Origin: JBHEMK01 sp046262635
GTDB lineage: Bacteria > Actinomycetota > Thermoleophilia > Gaiellales > Gaiellaceae
DNA: 14,705 bases
Direction of reading: 5' to 3'
Assembly (NCBI GenBank): GCA_046262635.1
Contig: JBHEMK010000129.1
Span: forward strand, 1 to 14,705
Notes under the pieces: model-generated
Database searches by the model: none
What the model was told of the DNA's origin: nothing
What the model saw: the letters and a program-made list of their open reading frames with translations, nothing else
Shown: in pieces, positions 1 through 6,452 of the stretch
How positions within the stretch are numbered: position 1 is the first letter of the stretch
Layout of the letters: each line of letters opens with the position of its first letter
Program-made: the position numbers and the translations under genes

Positions 1-396
1 GCCGACGAGCGTGGCCTTCAGGCGCTTGCCGTCCGGGAAGACGACGGTGTACGAGGTCGAGCCGTCGACGACGTGCGCGTTCGTGACGATGTGGCCCTCG
101 GAGTCGTAGACGAAGCCGGAGCCTTCGGCGCCGCCACCGGACCCCTGGACGAGAATCTCCACGGTACCGCGTGAGGCTGACTTCGAGACCTGCGTGACGC
201 CTAGGGTGCCCGTGCTTGCGAGCGATGTGTTGGCAGCCGGCACGGTCACCTGGCGGACGACGGTCTTGCCGGGGTCATGTGTGAGGGCGACCGCGGTCGC
301 ACCAAGGCCGACGCCGAGGACGAGCGCCCCGGCGATCGCGGTGCGGGCGAAGGCCGCGCTGCGGCGCCCGGAGTTTGGATTCAGGTGCGGTTTCAT
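1..396 (-). CDS. HtrA/DegP-like S1C serine protease, N-terminal part (cut by window edge)
   Basis: The 132 visible codons begin with a basic N-terminus, then a hydrophobic segment at about residues 19-38 that should be a signal anchor, then a Ser/Thr/Gly-rich linker to about residue 76, then the start of a trypsin-like fold. The motif GSGFVYDSEGHIVTNAHVVDG-type stretch at residues 92-112 carries the catalytic histidine (H108 in TNAHVV). The catalytic Asp, the Ser and any PDZ domain lie beyond position 1. HtrA proteases degrade or refold damaged proteins outside the membrane. The ATG at 396 is the first start before the hydrophobic segment; I see no good Shine-Dalgarno sequence. The gene is divergent from a two-component system and its upstream region contains the 11-bp repeats at 419-462, so control by that system is likely. 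The exact family member (HtrA, DegP or PepD) cannot be settled from this fragment. Confidence 0.88.
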   Translation of the reverse strand, partial: MKPHLNPNSGRRSAAFARTAIAGALVLGVGLGATAVALTHDPGKTVVRQVTVPAANTSLASTGTLGVTQVSKSASRGTVEILVQGSGGGAEGSGFVYDSEGHIVTNAHVVDGSTSYTVVFPDGKRLKATLVG

Positions 397-418
397 GACC
401 CAATCAGAGCATGGGCGA

Positions 419-462
419 CTGAGAAGAGTCTGAGAGTGCACTAAGAAGCGCCTAAGACTGCA
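419..462. promoter_or_regulatory. Four tandem CTRAGA repeats at 11-bp period; probable response-regulator operator
   Basis: CTGAGA starts at 419 and 430 and CTAAGA at 441 and 452, giving an exact 11-bp period (units 419-429, 430-440, 441-451, 452-462). OmpR-family regulators bind as head-to-tail dimers to direct repeats about one helical turn apart, so four half-sites would hold two dimers on one face of the DNA. The array fills most of the 76-bp gap between the htrA-like gene (start 396) and the response regulator (start 473). Binding here could control both genes. That the neighbouring regulator is the binder is inference. Confidence 0.65.
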
Positions 463-472
463 CAATGCGCCG

Positions 473-1147
473 ATGAGGATTCTCGTCGTCGACGACGAGC
501 CGGCTGTCCGGGACTCGCTCCGGCGCGCGCTCGCGCTCGAGGGCTACGAGGTCGAGCTCGCCGTGGACGGCGCCCAGGCGCTGGAGCGGCTCCGGGACGG
601 CGAAACGACAGACGCCGTCGTTCTCGACGTCCTGATGCCCGGGGTCGACGGGCTCGAGGTCGCCCGGCGGCTGCGCAGCCAGGGCAGTCGAGTCCCGATC
701 CTGATGCTGACCGCACGCGCCGAGGTCGAGGATCGCGTCGCGGGCCTCGATGCGGGCGCCGACGACTACCTCGTAAAGCCCTTCGCGCTCGAGGAGCTTC
801 ACGCGCGGGTGCGTGCGCTCCTGCGCCGGAGCGGCGCCGGCGAGGGCGAACCGCTCCGTTTTGCCGACCTCGAGCTCGATCCGCGCACACACGAGGTGCG
901 GCGGGGCGGCGAGCCGGTCGAGCTGACCCGCACCGAGTTCGCGCTCCTCGAGCTGTTTCTGGTCAACCCCCGTCAGGTGCTGACCCGCTCGGTGATCTTC
1001 GAGCGGGTCTGGGGCTTCGACTTCGGGCCCTCGTCGAACTCGCTGGACGTCTACATCGGCTACCTCCGCCGCAAAACGGAGGCCGGCGGGCGGCCGAGAC
1101 TGATCCACACGGTCCGAGGCGTCGGCTACGCGCTGCGGGAGCCGTGA
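473..1147 (+). CDS. OmpR/PhoB-family two-component response regulator
   Basis: The protein has 224 residues, the normal length for the family. The receiver domain spans about 1-118, with acidic pocket D7/D8, phospho-acceptor D52 (LDVLMPG), switch T80 and K102 (KPF). A winged-helix DNA-binding domain follows at about 127-222, ending in the typical RGVGYALR motif. It should be phosphorylated by the kinase encoded directly downstream and act as a transcription factor. The stop overlaps the kinase GTG (GTGA at 1144-1147), so the two are translationally coupled. The ATG at 473 has no Shine-Dalgarno sequence; CACAAT at 461-466 followed by 6 nt could be a -10 box of a leaderless transcript, but this is weak. 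With the divergent protease gene the context resembles MprA, CpxR or CssR, which are known to control HtrA-type proteases; orthology is not shown. Confidence 0.95.
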   Translation: MRILVVDDEPAVRDSLRRALALEGYEVELAVDGAQALERLRDGETTDAVVLDVLMPGVDGLEVARRLRSQGSRVPILMLTARAEVEDRVAGLDAGADDYLVKPFALEELHARVRALLRRSGAGEGEPLRFADLELDPRTHEVRRGGEPVELTRTEFALLELFLVNPRQVLTRSVIFERVWGFDFGPSSNSLDVYIGYLRRKTEAGGRPRLIHTVRGVGYALREP

Positions 1148-2508
1148 GCTTCCGCGCACGACTCACCGTCGCGGTGGCCGTCGCGGTGGCCGTCGCGGTC
1201 GCGCTGGCTTCGCTCGTCGTCTACTTCGTCGTTCGCGGCGAGCTGCGCGGTCAGGTGGACGACGGGCTGCGGGGCCGCGCGGGGATCATCGCCTCAACGC
1301 CGCTCAGCGTGTCACCGACGACCAAGCCGGGCCGCTTCTTCCTGCGAGTGCCGAAGCCGCTGCTGGGCGGGCCCGGTGGCTACATCCAGCTCGTCACTGC
1401 GGGCGGCGAGACCGCGCGCCCGGAGGACGAGCTGTTCGCGCTGCCCGCGGGCAAGCGCGTGCTGGCCGTCGCACGGCGCACGGACTCGTCGTTCTTCACC
1501 GATGCGGACGTCGACGGCGTCCACGTTCGCGTCTACACGTTCCGGCTGACGCACGGGGTCGCGGCTCAGGTCGCTCGCCCGCTGACAGAGGTCGACCGGG
1601 CGCTGCACCGGATCCGTGCCTGGCTGCTCGGCGTCGCCGTCGGCGGCATCGCCCTCGCCGCGGCGCTCGGCCTCCTCGTCGCGCGGACGGCGCTCGCGCC
1701 GGTGCGCCGACTCACCCAGACGGCCGAGCACGTGAGCGAGACCCGCGACCTCCGCAGCCGGATCGCGGGCGGCGGCCACGACGAGCTCGGTCGGCTCGCC
1801 GCGAGCTTCAACCGGATGCTCGAGGCGCTCGAACAGGCGGCTCACGCGCAGCGCCAGCTCGTCGCCGATGCATCGCACGAGCTGCGAACCCCGCTGACGA
1901 GTCTGCGCACGAACATGGAGGTGCTCGCCAGAGACGACCGGATGGCGACCGAGGAGCGCGAGCGGCTGCTCGCAGACGTGGTCGGACAGCTCGGCGAGAT
2001 GAGCGAGCTCGTCTCCGAGCTGGTCGAGCTCGCGCGTGTCGACCGCACCCCGCACGACCCCGAGGACGTCCGCCTCGACCTGCTCGTCGAGGCGGCTGTC
2101 GAGCGCGCGCGGCGGAACGCGCCCGGTCTCCAGTTCGAGGAGGCGCTTGAGACCTCGACCGTCCACGGCGTCGCCGACGCGCTCGACCGGGCCGTCGGCA
2201 ACCTGCTCGACAACGCGGCCAAATGGAGCCCGAACGGCGGCCCGGTCGAGGTCCGCGTGCGGGACGGTGAAGTGACAGTGCGCGACCATGGCCCCGGCAT
2301 CGCCCCGGAGGACTTGCCGTTCGTCTTCGACCGCTTCTACCGCTCGCGCGCCGCCCGCGGGCGGCCGGGGTCTGGTCTCGGGCTCGCGATCGTTCGCCGC
2401 GTGGCGGAAGCCCACGGCGGCGAGATCACAGCCGAGCCCGCACCCGGCGGTGGCACGCTGATGCGCCTGAGGCTGCAGCGCGTGGGAGTTGGTGCACCGG
2501 TTCCGTAG
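1144..2508 (+). CDS. Membrane sensor histidine kinase (HAMP, HisKA, HATPase_c)
   Basis: The protein has 454 residues. Order: transmembrane helix 1 at about 8-30, an extracytoplasmic sensor region at about 31-158, helix 2 at about 159-182, HAMP at about 183-235, and the dimerisation domain with phospho-acceptor H245 in DASHELRTPLTSLR. The ATP-binding domain shows N box NLLDNAAK (353-360), G1 DHGPGI (381-386), F box FDRFYR (395-400) and G2 GSGLGLAI (409-416). It should autophosphorylate and pass phosphate to D52 of the upstream regulator. The start is a GTG overlapping the regulator stop, so one operon is clear. The sensor region matches nothing I recognise, so the signal is unknown. The first helix is an Ala-Val run encoded by a 12-bp DNA repeat (1168-1200). 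The order of domains and the divergent protease gene suggest an envelope-stress sensor. Confidence 0.95.
   Translation: MSFRARLTVAVAVAVAVAVALASLVVYFVVRGELRGQVDDGLRGRAGIIASTPLSVSPTTKPGRFFLRVPKPLLGGPGGYIQLVTAGGETARPEDELFALPAGKRVLAVARRTDSSFFTDADVDGVHVRVYTFRLTHGVAAQVARPLTEVDRALHRIRAWLLGVAVGGIALAAALGLLVARTALAPVRRLTQTAEHVSETRDLRSRIAGGGHDELGRLAASFNRMLEALEQAAHAQRQLVADASHELRTPLTSLRTNMEVLARDDRMATEERERLLADVVGQLGEMSELVSELVELARVDRTPHDPEDVRLDLLVEAAVERARRNAPGLQFEEALETSTVHGVADALDRAVGNLLDNAAKWSPNGGPVEVRVRDGEVTVRDHGPGIAPEDLPFVFDRFYRSRAARGRPGSGLGLAIVRRVAEAHGGEITAEPAPGGGTLMRLRLQRVGVGAPVP
1168..1200 (+). repeat. 12-bp in-frame tandem repeat in the first transmembrane helix of the kinase
   Basis: GTCGCGGTGGCC occurs at 1168-1179 and 1180-1191, followed by a partial third copy at 1192-1200. 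Each unit encodes Val-Ala-Val-Ala. Loss or gain of one unit would change helix 1 by four residues without a frameshift. Confidence 0.8.
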
Positions 2509-2746
2509 ACACGTGCTCAAACACGGACGCACGGGGGCGGGGCCCGGCAGGTGAGGCGGCGAAATGGGTGGAACGTCGGACGGTGCAGGTCGTCCGCCAC
2601 GGGAGCCATCGAGTCCTGCGGCTCGAGCCGGACCTGCGGGTTCGGAACACGAGGCCGCTCGAGCGAACCGACACGCCGGGAGTCGTAGCCGAACTGAGCT
2701 CCAGCACTGCGAGCCCCGCGAAGCAGCGTTCGAGGGTTCTGCGCGT
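2509..2746. other. Intergenic spacer between convergent kinase and alcohol dehydrogenase genes
   Basis: Nothing convincing is seen in these 238 bases. A weak hairpin (CGTG at 2512-2515 with CACG at 2522-2525) and a G-rich run near 2535 follow the kinase stop, but neither makes a clear terminator. A 60-codon reading frame at 2568-2750 on the plus strand is too uncertain to call. Confidence 0.4.
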
Positions 2747-3853
2747 CTAGCCGAAGTCGATCACGCTTCGGATGCCGTTCTGTGCCTCCATCAGCTCGAA
2801 GCCGCGGTTGACCTCCTCCAGCGTCAGCCTGTGTGAGACGAATGCGTCGACGTCGATCTCGCCGGCCAGATACCGCTCGACGAGCTCAGGCACCTGGTCG
2901 CGTCCCTTGACGCCGCCGAACGAGGAGCCGGCGACGCGGCGGCCGGTGATCAGGAAGCGCGGAACCACGCCGAGGGTCTCACCTCTCCCGGCGACGCCGC
3001 AGACAGTGGCAAGGCCCCAGCCCATGCGCGCCGACTCGACGGCCTGGCGCATCACGGCGACATTCCCGGTTGCCTCAAACGTGTAGTCGGCCCCGAAGCC
3101 GCCGGTCAGATCGAGGATCTGCTGGACGGCATCCTCCCCGCCGCGGATCGTGTGCGTCGCGCCCTGCCGCTGCGCGAGTGCGAGCCGCTCGTCCGACAGG
3201 TCGACGCAGGCGATCTGGTCGGCACCCTGGAGGCGGCAGCCAGCGACTGCGCCGAGCCCGACCATCCCTGCGCCGAAGACGGCGCAGGTCGAGCCGGCTT
3301 CCACCTTCGCGGTGTTCATCGCTGCACCGAGGCCGGTGGAGAGGCCACAGGCGAAGAGGCAGGCGCGGTTGAGGGGGGCCTCCGGCGAGACCTTCGCGAG
3401 TGCGATCTCGGGCATCACCGTGTACTCCGCGAAGGTCGAAGTCCCCATGAAGTGGCGGACCTGCTCGCCCTCGCGGGAGAGACGCGTCGTCCCGTCCGGG
3501 AGGAAACCCTGATTCTGCTGTTCTCTGATCGCCAGGCAGAGGTTCGTGCGGGGATCGCGGCAGTGGATGCACTCGCGGCACTGCGGCGAAAACAGGGTGA
3601 CGACGTGGTCGCCCGGCGCGAGCGAGCCGACCCCGGCTCCGATCCGCTCGACGACGCCGGCGCCCTCGTGTCCGAGCACCGTCGGCGCGTAGCCCGAGGG
3701 ATCTGCGCCCGAGGCTGTGAAGAGGTCGGTGTGGCAGACGCCGCAGGCGACGAGCCGCACGAGCACCTCCCCGGCCCGGGGCTCGGTCAGGTCGAGTTCC
3801 TGCACCGCGAGCGGAGCGCCGAAGGATTCGAGGACGGCGGCGCGGATCTTCAT
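2747..3853 (-). CDS. Zinc-dependent alcohol dehydrogenase, class III-like (MDR superfamily)
   Basis: The protein has 368 residues. The GroES-like N-terminal half carries the catalytic zinc ligands C40 (GVCHTD), H62 (GHEGAG) and probably C169, and the structural zinc lobe C92, C95, C98 and C106. The Rossmann half has GAGMVGLG at 194-201 and an acidic residue, D218, at the end of the second strand, which favours NAD(H). The layout resembles class III or mycothiol/factor-dependent formaldehyde and alcohol dehydrogenases; the true substrate cannot be read from the sequence. The ATG at 3853 was chosen because it overlaps the stop of the upstream DUF3054 gene in ATGA (3850-3853), a normal coupling arrangement. 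The reading frame stays open further upstream to 4189, but that part lies over DUF3054 and does not resemble the family. No separate promoter is visible. Confidence 0.92.
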   Translation of the reverse strand: MKIRAAVLESFGAPLAVQELDLTEPRAGEVLVRLVACGVCHTDLFTASGADPSGYAPTVLGHEGAGVVERIGAGVGSLAPGDHVVTLFSPQCRECIHCRDPRTNLCLAIREQQNQGFLPDGTTRLSREGEQVRHFMGTSTFAEYTVMPEIALAKVSPEAPLNRACLFACGLSTGLGAAMNTAKVEAGSTCAVFGAGMVGLGAVAGCRLQGADQIACVDLSDERLALAQRQGATHTIRGGEDAVQQILDLTGGFGADYTFEATGNVAVMRQAVESARMGWGLATVCGVAGRGETLGVVPRFLITGRRVAGSSFGGVKGRDQVPELVERYLAGEIDVDAFVSHRLTLEEVNRGFELMEAQNGIRSVIDFG

Positions 3854-4227
3854 TGCCCAAGGGTAATTCGTGCGGCCGCAAGACGCAGCGCGAGCACGAA
3901 CAGGAGTGTCAAGGCGAGGGTCGTGACGAGAAACGCCGCCTGGTGCGCGTCGAGGGCGCGGCCGAGCGCGAGCGCGCGGAGTAGCACCCCCAGTGGGATG
4001 CCGGTCGCCCAGGTGACGAGCAGCGTCCGCCGTGAGCGCCGGCGGTAGGTGCCGGCGACAAGCGCGACGGTGAACCAGCCGAGGAGCAGCGGCAGCGCAT
4101 CGCGGCCAAATCCCGAGGCGCTGAGGCCGTGGTTGTGCGAGAACATCCCCGCGATCGCGAAGAGCAGGATCGCTGCAGCGTCGAGGCACGCCAGGCGCAC
4201 GACCCGCACGGTATCGTCAGAGGCCAT
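3850..4227 (-). CDS. DUF3054 family small membrane protein
   Basis: The 125-residue protein has about four hydrophobic segments (roughly 13-29, 43-60, 70-86 and 97-119) and ends within a basic tail, matching the size and layout of actinobacterial DUF3054 proteins, a family without assigned function. Residues such as SHNHG near 30-34 and the polar GW between helices look like the usual conserved points, from memory of the family. The stop overlaps the start of the alcohol dehydrogenase (ATGA), so the two are co-translated. The ATG at 4227 lies in a CATG shared with the divergent hydrolase gene, which means its promoter must lie inside that gene unless a later GTG (codon 7 or 10) is used. The family call is good; the role is unknown. 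Confidence 0.8.
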   Translation of the reverse strand: MASDDTVRVVRLACLDAAAILLFAIAGMFSHNHGLSASGFGRDALPLLLGWFTVALVAGTYRRRSRRTLLVTWATGIPLGVLLRALALGRALDAHQAAFLVTTLALTLLFVLALRLAAARITLGQ

Positions 4228-4984
4228 GTGCTTCGAGCTCGACTCCCTGCCGCCGATCCCTGTGCTCAGCGGCGCGGCCGTCTCGCACGACGAGCTGGAG
4301 CTCGAGTCGCGAGATGGGAACCGGTTCGCCGCATTTGCCGCGACGCCGGAGGAGTCGTCGGAAAGCGGCGTCGTGATCCTGCCGGACGTTCGAGGCCTGT
4401 ACCGCTTCTACGAGGAGCTCGCCCTCCGGTTCGCCGAGCGCGGGATCGCGGCAGTCGCGATCGACTACTTCGGGCGGACGGCGGGGGTTGCCAAGCGGGA
4501 CGGCGATTTCCCGTACACGGATCACGTCCAGCAGACGACCCCGGAAGGGATCCAGGCGGATGTCGGGGCAGCAGTGGCCTATCTCCGCCAGTCCGTCGGC
4601 TCGATCTTCACCGTGGGCTTCTGCTTCGGCGGTCGCAACTCGTGGCTGGCGGGAGCCGGTGGGCACGGCCTCGCAGGCGCAATCGGCTTCTACGGGATGC
4701 CCGGCCAGCGGAACGGTACCCCGGGGCCGACGGAGCGCGCCGGCGAGATCGCGGCGCCGATCCTCGCCCTCCAGGCGGGTGCCGACCAGAACATCACGGC
4801 GGAGATGAATGCGGAGTTCGCAGAGGCGCTCGCCGACGCGGGAGTGGAGTACGAGCTCGTCACGTACGACGGCGCGCCGCACAGCTTCTTCGACCGCAAG
4901 TACGAGCAGTTTGCCGAAGCGGCAGAGGACGCCTGGGAGCGAGTGCTTGCATTCATCGCGCAGCACGCCGCCGCCGTGCACTAG
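4226..4984 (+). CDS. Dienelactone hydrolase family protein (alpha/beta hydrolase)
   Basis: The 252-residue protein has the family catalytic triad: C133 in GFCFGG, D187 in GADQNIT and H219 in APHSFF. It belongs to the carboxymethylenebutenolidase-like group, which hydrolyses cyclic esters such as dienelactone in chloroaromatic breakdown; many members have other, unknown ester substrates, and no aromatic-degradation genes are nearby. The N-terminus MCFELDSLPPIP is typical of actinobacterial members, which supports ATG 4226. Upstream, TATCGT at 4212-4217 could be a -10 box of a nearly leaderless transcript. Its start overlaps the divergent DUF3054 start in CATG (4225-4228), and its stop overlaps the convergent nudC stop in CTAG (4981-4984), so it has no intergenic DNA on either side. 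Confidence 0.92.
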   Translation: MCFELDSLPPIPVLSGAAVSHDELELESRDGNRFAAFAATPEESSESGVVILPDVRGLYRFYEELALRFAERGIAAVAIDYFGRTAGVAKRDGDFPYTDHVQQTTPEGIQADVGAAVAYLRQSVGSIFTVGFCFGGRNSWLAGAGGHGLAGAIGFYGMPGQRNGTPGPTERAGEIAAPILALQAGADQNITAEMNAEFAEALADAGVEYELVTYDGAPHSFFDRKYEQFAEAAEDAWERVLAFIAQHAAAVH

Positions 4985-5775
4985 CTCGTCCGCTCGACGA
5001 AGTCGTCGATCAACCGACGCGCGATCGTGAACGGCCCGGGAATCTGCGGCAGCTCGTCGGGCCGAAACCAGCCGGCCTCGCCGAGCTCGTTCTTGTCGAT
5101 CTGGAGCTCGTCGCCGAGTGCGCGTGCGACGAACCCGATCATCAGCTGGCTCGGGAACGGCCACGGCTGGCTGCCGAAGTATCGGACGTCTGCGACCTCG
5201 ACGACCGCCTCTTCGCGGACCTCGCGGCGGACAGTCTCCTCGAGCGTCTCGCCGGGCTCGACGAAGCCTGCGAGCACGCTGAAGAAAGGGAGCTTGAGGC
5301 CGGCGCGCCGTGCGAGCAGCACCCGGGCCTCGTTCTCGACGAGCATGATCACGGCGGGCGTGATCCGCGGGTAATATGCCGCCCCGCACGAGCGGCAGAT
5401 CCGTGCGAGCTCGGTCTCGGACGCGTCGGTGGCCGAGCCGCAGCGGCCGCAGAATGCATGCCCGAGCTCCCATTCGACGATCTGCGCCGCTCTGCCGGCC
5501 GCTGCCGCCAGCGACTCGGGCGCGGCCGCCAAGAAGTCGCGCAGCCCGACGAGCTCGACTCCTCCGAGCGCGGGTTCCGCCTTGAGGGCGATCGCCACGC
5601 CCAGCGGCCCGACAGGTAGCGGCCGCTCGACCGTGGCCAGCCGGTCCGCGGTCGGCACCTCTCCGTCGAGTAGGAGGAGCCGTCCGTCGACGAATGCGAA
5701 GACGAGCTCGTCGGTCACCCCCGACAGCGTAGTCAGTGCGTCGAGGCGAGCCTCGACAGGCGGGGTGACCGACAA
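4981..5775 (-). CDS. nudC: NADH pyrophosphatase (NudC-type Nudix hydrolase)
   Basis: The 264-residue protein has the NudC layout: an N-terminal domain to about 100, a zinc ribbon with C109, C112, C127 and C130, then the Nudix domain. The Nudix box starts at G170 with E176, R184, E185, E188 and E189. The NudC signature SQPWPFP follows at 202-208. The family splits NADH into NMNH and AMP, and some members remove NAD caps from RNA. One oddity: the box normally ends in Gly-hydrophobic, but here that Gly is V191. All metal-binding glutamates are present, so activity is likely. The start is a TTG at 5775, 23 bp after the AlkB-like gene; I see no ATG or GTG that fits better, and no clear Shine-Dalgarno sequence. 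It is probably co-transcribed with the AlkB-like gene. Confidence 0.9.
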   Translation of the reverse strand: MSVTPPVEARLDALTTLSGVTDELVFAFVDGRLLLLDGEVPTADRLATVERPLPVGPLGVAIALKAEPALGGVELVGLRDFLAAAPESLAAAAGRAAQIVEWELGHAFCGRCGSATDASETELARICRSCGAAYYPRITPAVIMLVENEARVLLARRAGLKLPFFSVLAGFVEPGETLEETVRREVREEAVVEVADVRYFGSQPWPFPSQLMIGFVARALGDELQIDKNELGEAGWFRPDELPQIPGPFTIARRLIDDFVERTS

Positions 5776-5798
5776 GGCGGCGCTGCGACGATGACGAG

Positions 5799-6359
5799 CT
5801 ACGGCCGCAGTGTGCGGAACGTGATCGAGTAGCGCAGGTTCTTCGTCGGCGGGATGTGGTGCTGCCAGGACAGGCGCGCCGGTCCGGCGAGCACGTAGCC
5901 GGAGCGCGGTGCCAGCTCGAGCTCGAACGCATGGCGCTCGCCGGGGGGTCCGCGCCGAAAGAGCAGACGGGACAGGCCCAGCAGCGAGACCCCGACGACG
6001 GTGCCGAAGGTGGCCGCATCACGGTGCCAGCCGATCTGCGCGCCTTCCGGGTACCGCTGCACGAGCACCTCGACGAGCCGCTCCGGTTCGAGGCCCGTGA
6101 GCGCCGCCCCGGCCGCGCGCACGGGGAGGATCCACTCCGGAATCGGCTCGGCGGCCGCGACGGGCTTGCGCCGCTCGTAGTCGTAGTCGAGTCCGAAGTG
6201 CTTCGCCGTGCGCCTGGCGACGACGCCGTGCATGCGGATCTCGCCGAACGCGATCTGCTCGATCCTCTCGAGCAGATCGCGTTCTTCGTCCTCGGACAGG
6301 AGCCGCGGCACATAGACGAGACCCTCGGGCCGCTCCTCGGTCGCGCGCTGTCTCGCCAT
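5799..6359 (-). CDS. AlkB-family 2-oxoglutarate/Fe(II) dioxygenase
   Basis: From ATG 6359 the protein has 186 residues. The double-stranded beta-helix core carries the iron ligands H112 and D114 (IGWHRD) and H167 (SWQHHIPP), and the 2-oxoglutarate-binding arginines R176 and R182 in LRYSITFR. These motifs are those of bacterial AlkB homologues, which oxidatively remove alkyl groups from DNA or RNA bases. The protein lacks extra domains and is close to the short ALKBH-like group; substrate preference is unknown. A GTG at 6434 would add 25 residues, but that stretch is encoded by the hairpin following nrdJ (6393-6426), so ATG 6359 is preferred. A weak AGG lies 7 nt upstream. nudC follows 23 bp downstream on the same strand. 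Confidence 0.9.
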   Translation of the reverse strand: MARQRATEERPEGLVYVPRLLSEDEERDLLERIEQIAFGEIRMHGVVARRTAKHFGLDYDYERRKPVAAAEPIPEWILPVRAAGAALTGLEPERLVEVLVQRYPEGAQIGWHRDAATFGTVVGVSLLGLSRLLFRRGPPGERHAFELELAPRSGYVLAGPARLSWQHHIPPTKNLRYSITFRTLRP

Positions 6360-6392
6360 GAGGTTGCCTGCGCCGGACGAGCGCACGACAAA

Positions 6393-6426
6393 CCTGGAGA
6401 GGGCTTCCTGAGGAGCCCTCTCCAGG
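6393..6426 (-). terminator. Intrinsic terminator after nrdJ
   Basis: A perfect 13-bp inverted repeat (6393-6405 with 6414-6426, arm CCTGGAGAGGGCT) encloses an 8-nt loop. Read on the minus strand it lies 27 bp after the nrdJ stop and is followed by TTTGT, a short U-tract. It should end most nrdJ transcripts before the AlkB-like gene. Confidence 0.75.
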
Positions 6427-6452
6427 TGGCTCACCGATCCTGCGGGGTCTGA

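Noticed and set aside
1312..2532. A 406-codon open frame on the minus strand over the histidine kinase
   Set aside because: It is antisense to a kinase with all its motifs and has no recognisable domain; a high-GC artefact.
2568..2750. A 60-codon plus-strand frame between the kinase and the dehydrogenase
   Set aside because: Codon use is partly gene-like, but it is Arg-rich, has no Shine-Dalgarno sequence and no family signal, and overlaps the dehydrogenase stop by 4 bases. It could be a small protein; conservation would decide.
3854..4189. N-terminal extension of the alcohol dehydrogenase frame
   Set aside because: The frame is open, but the residues do not fit the family and the bases encode DUF3054 in another frame; ATG 3853 in ATGA is the natural start.
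6360..6434. GTG 6434 as the start of the AlkB-like gene
   Set aside because: The added 25 residues are encoded by the nrdJ terminator hairpin and do not look like the family; an AGGA 3 nt upstream keeps it possible but less likely.
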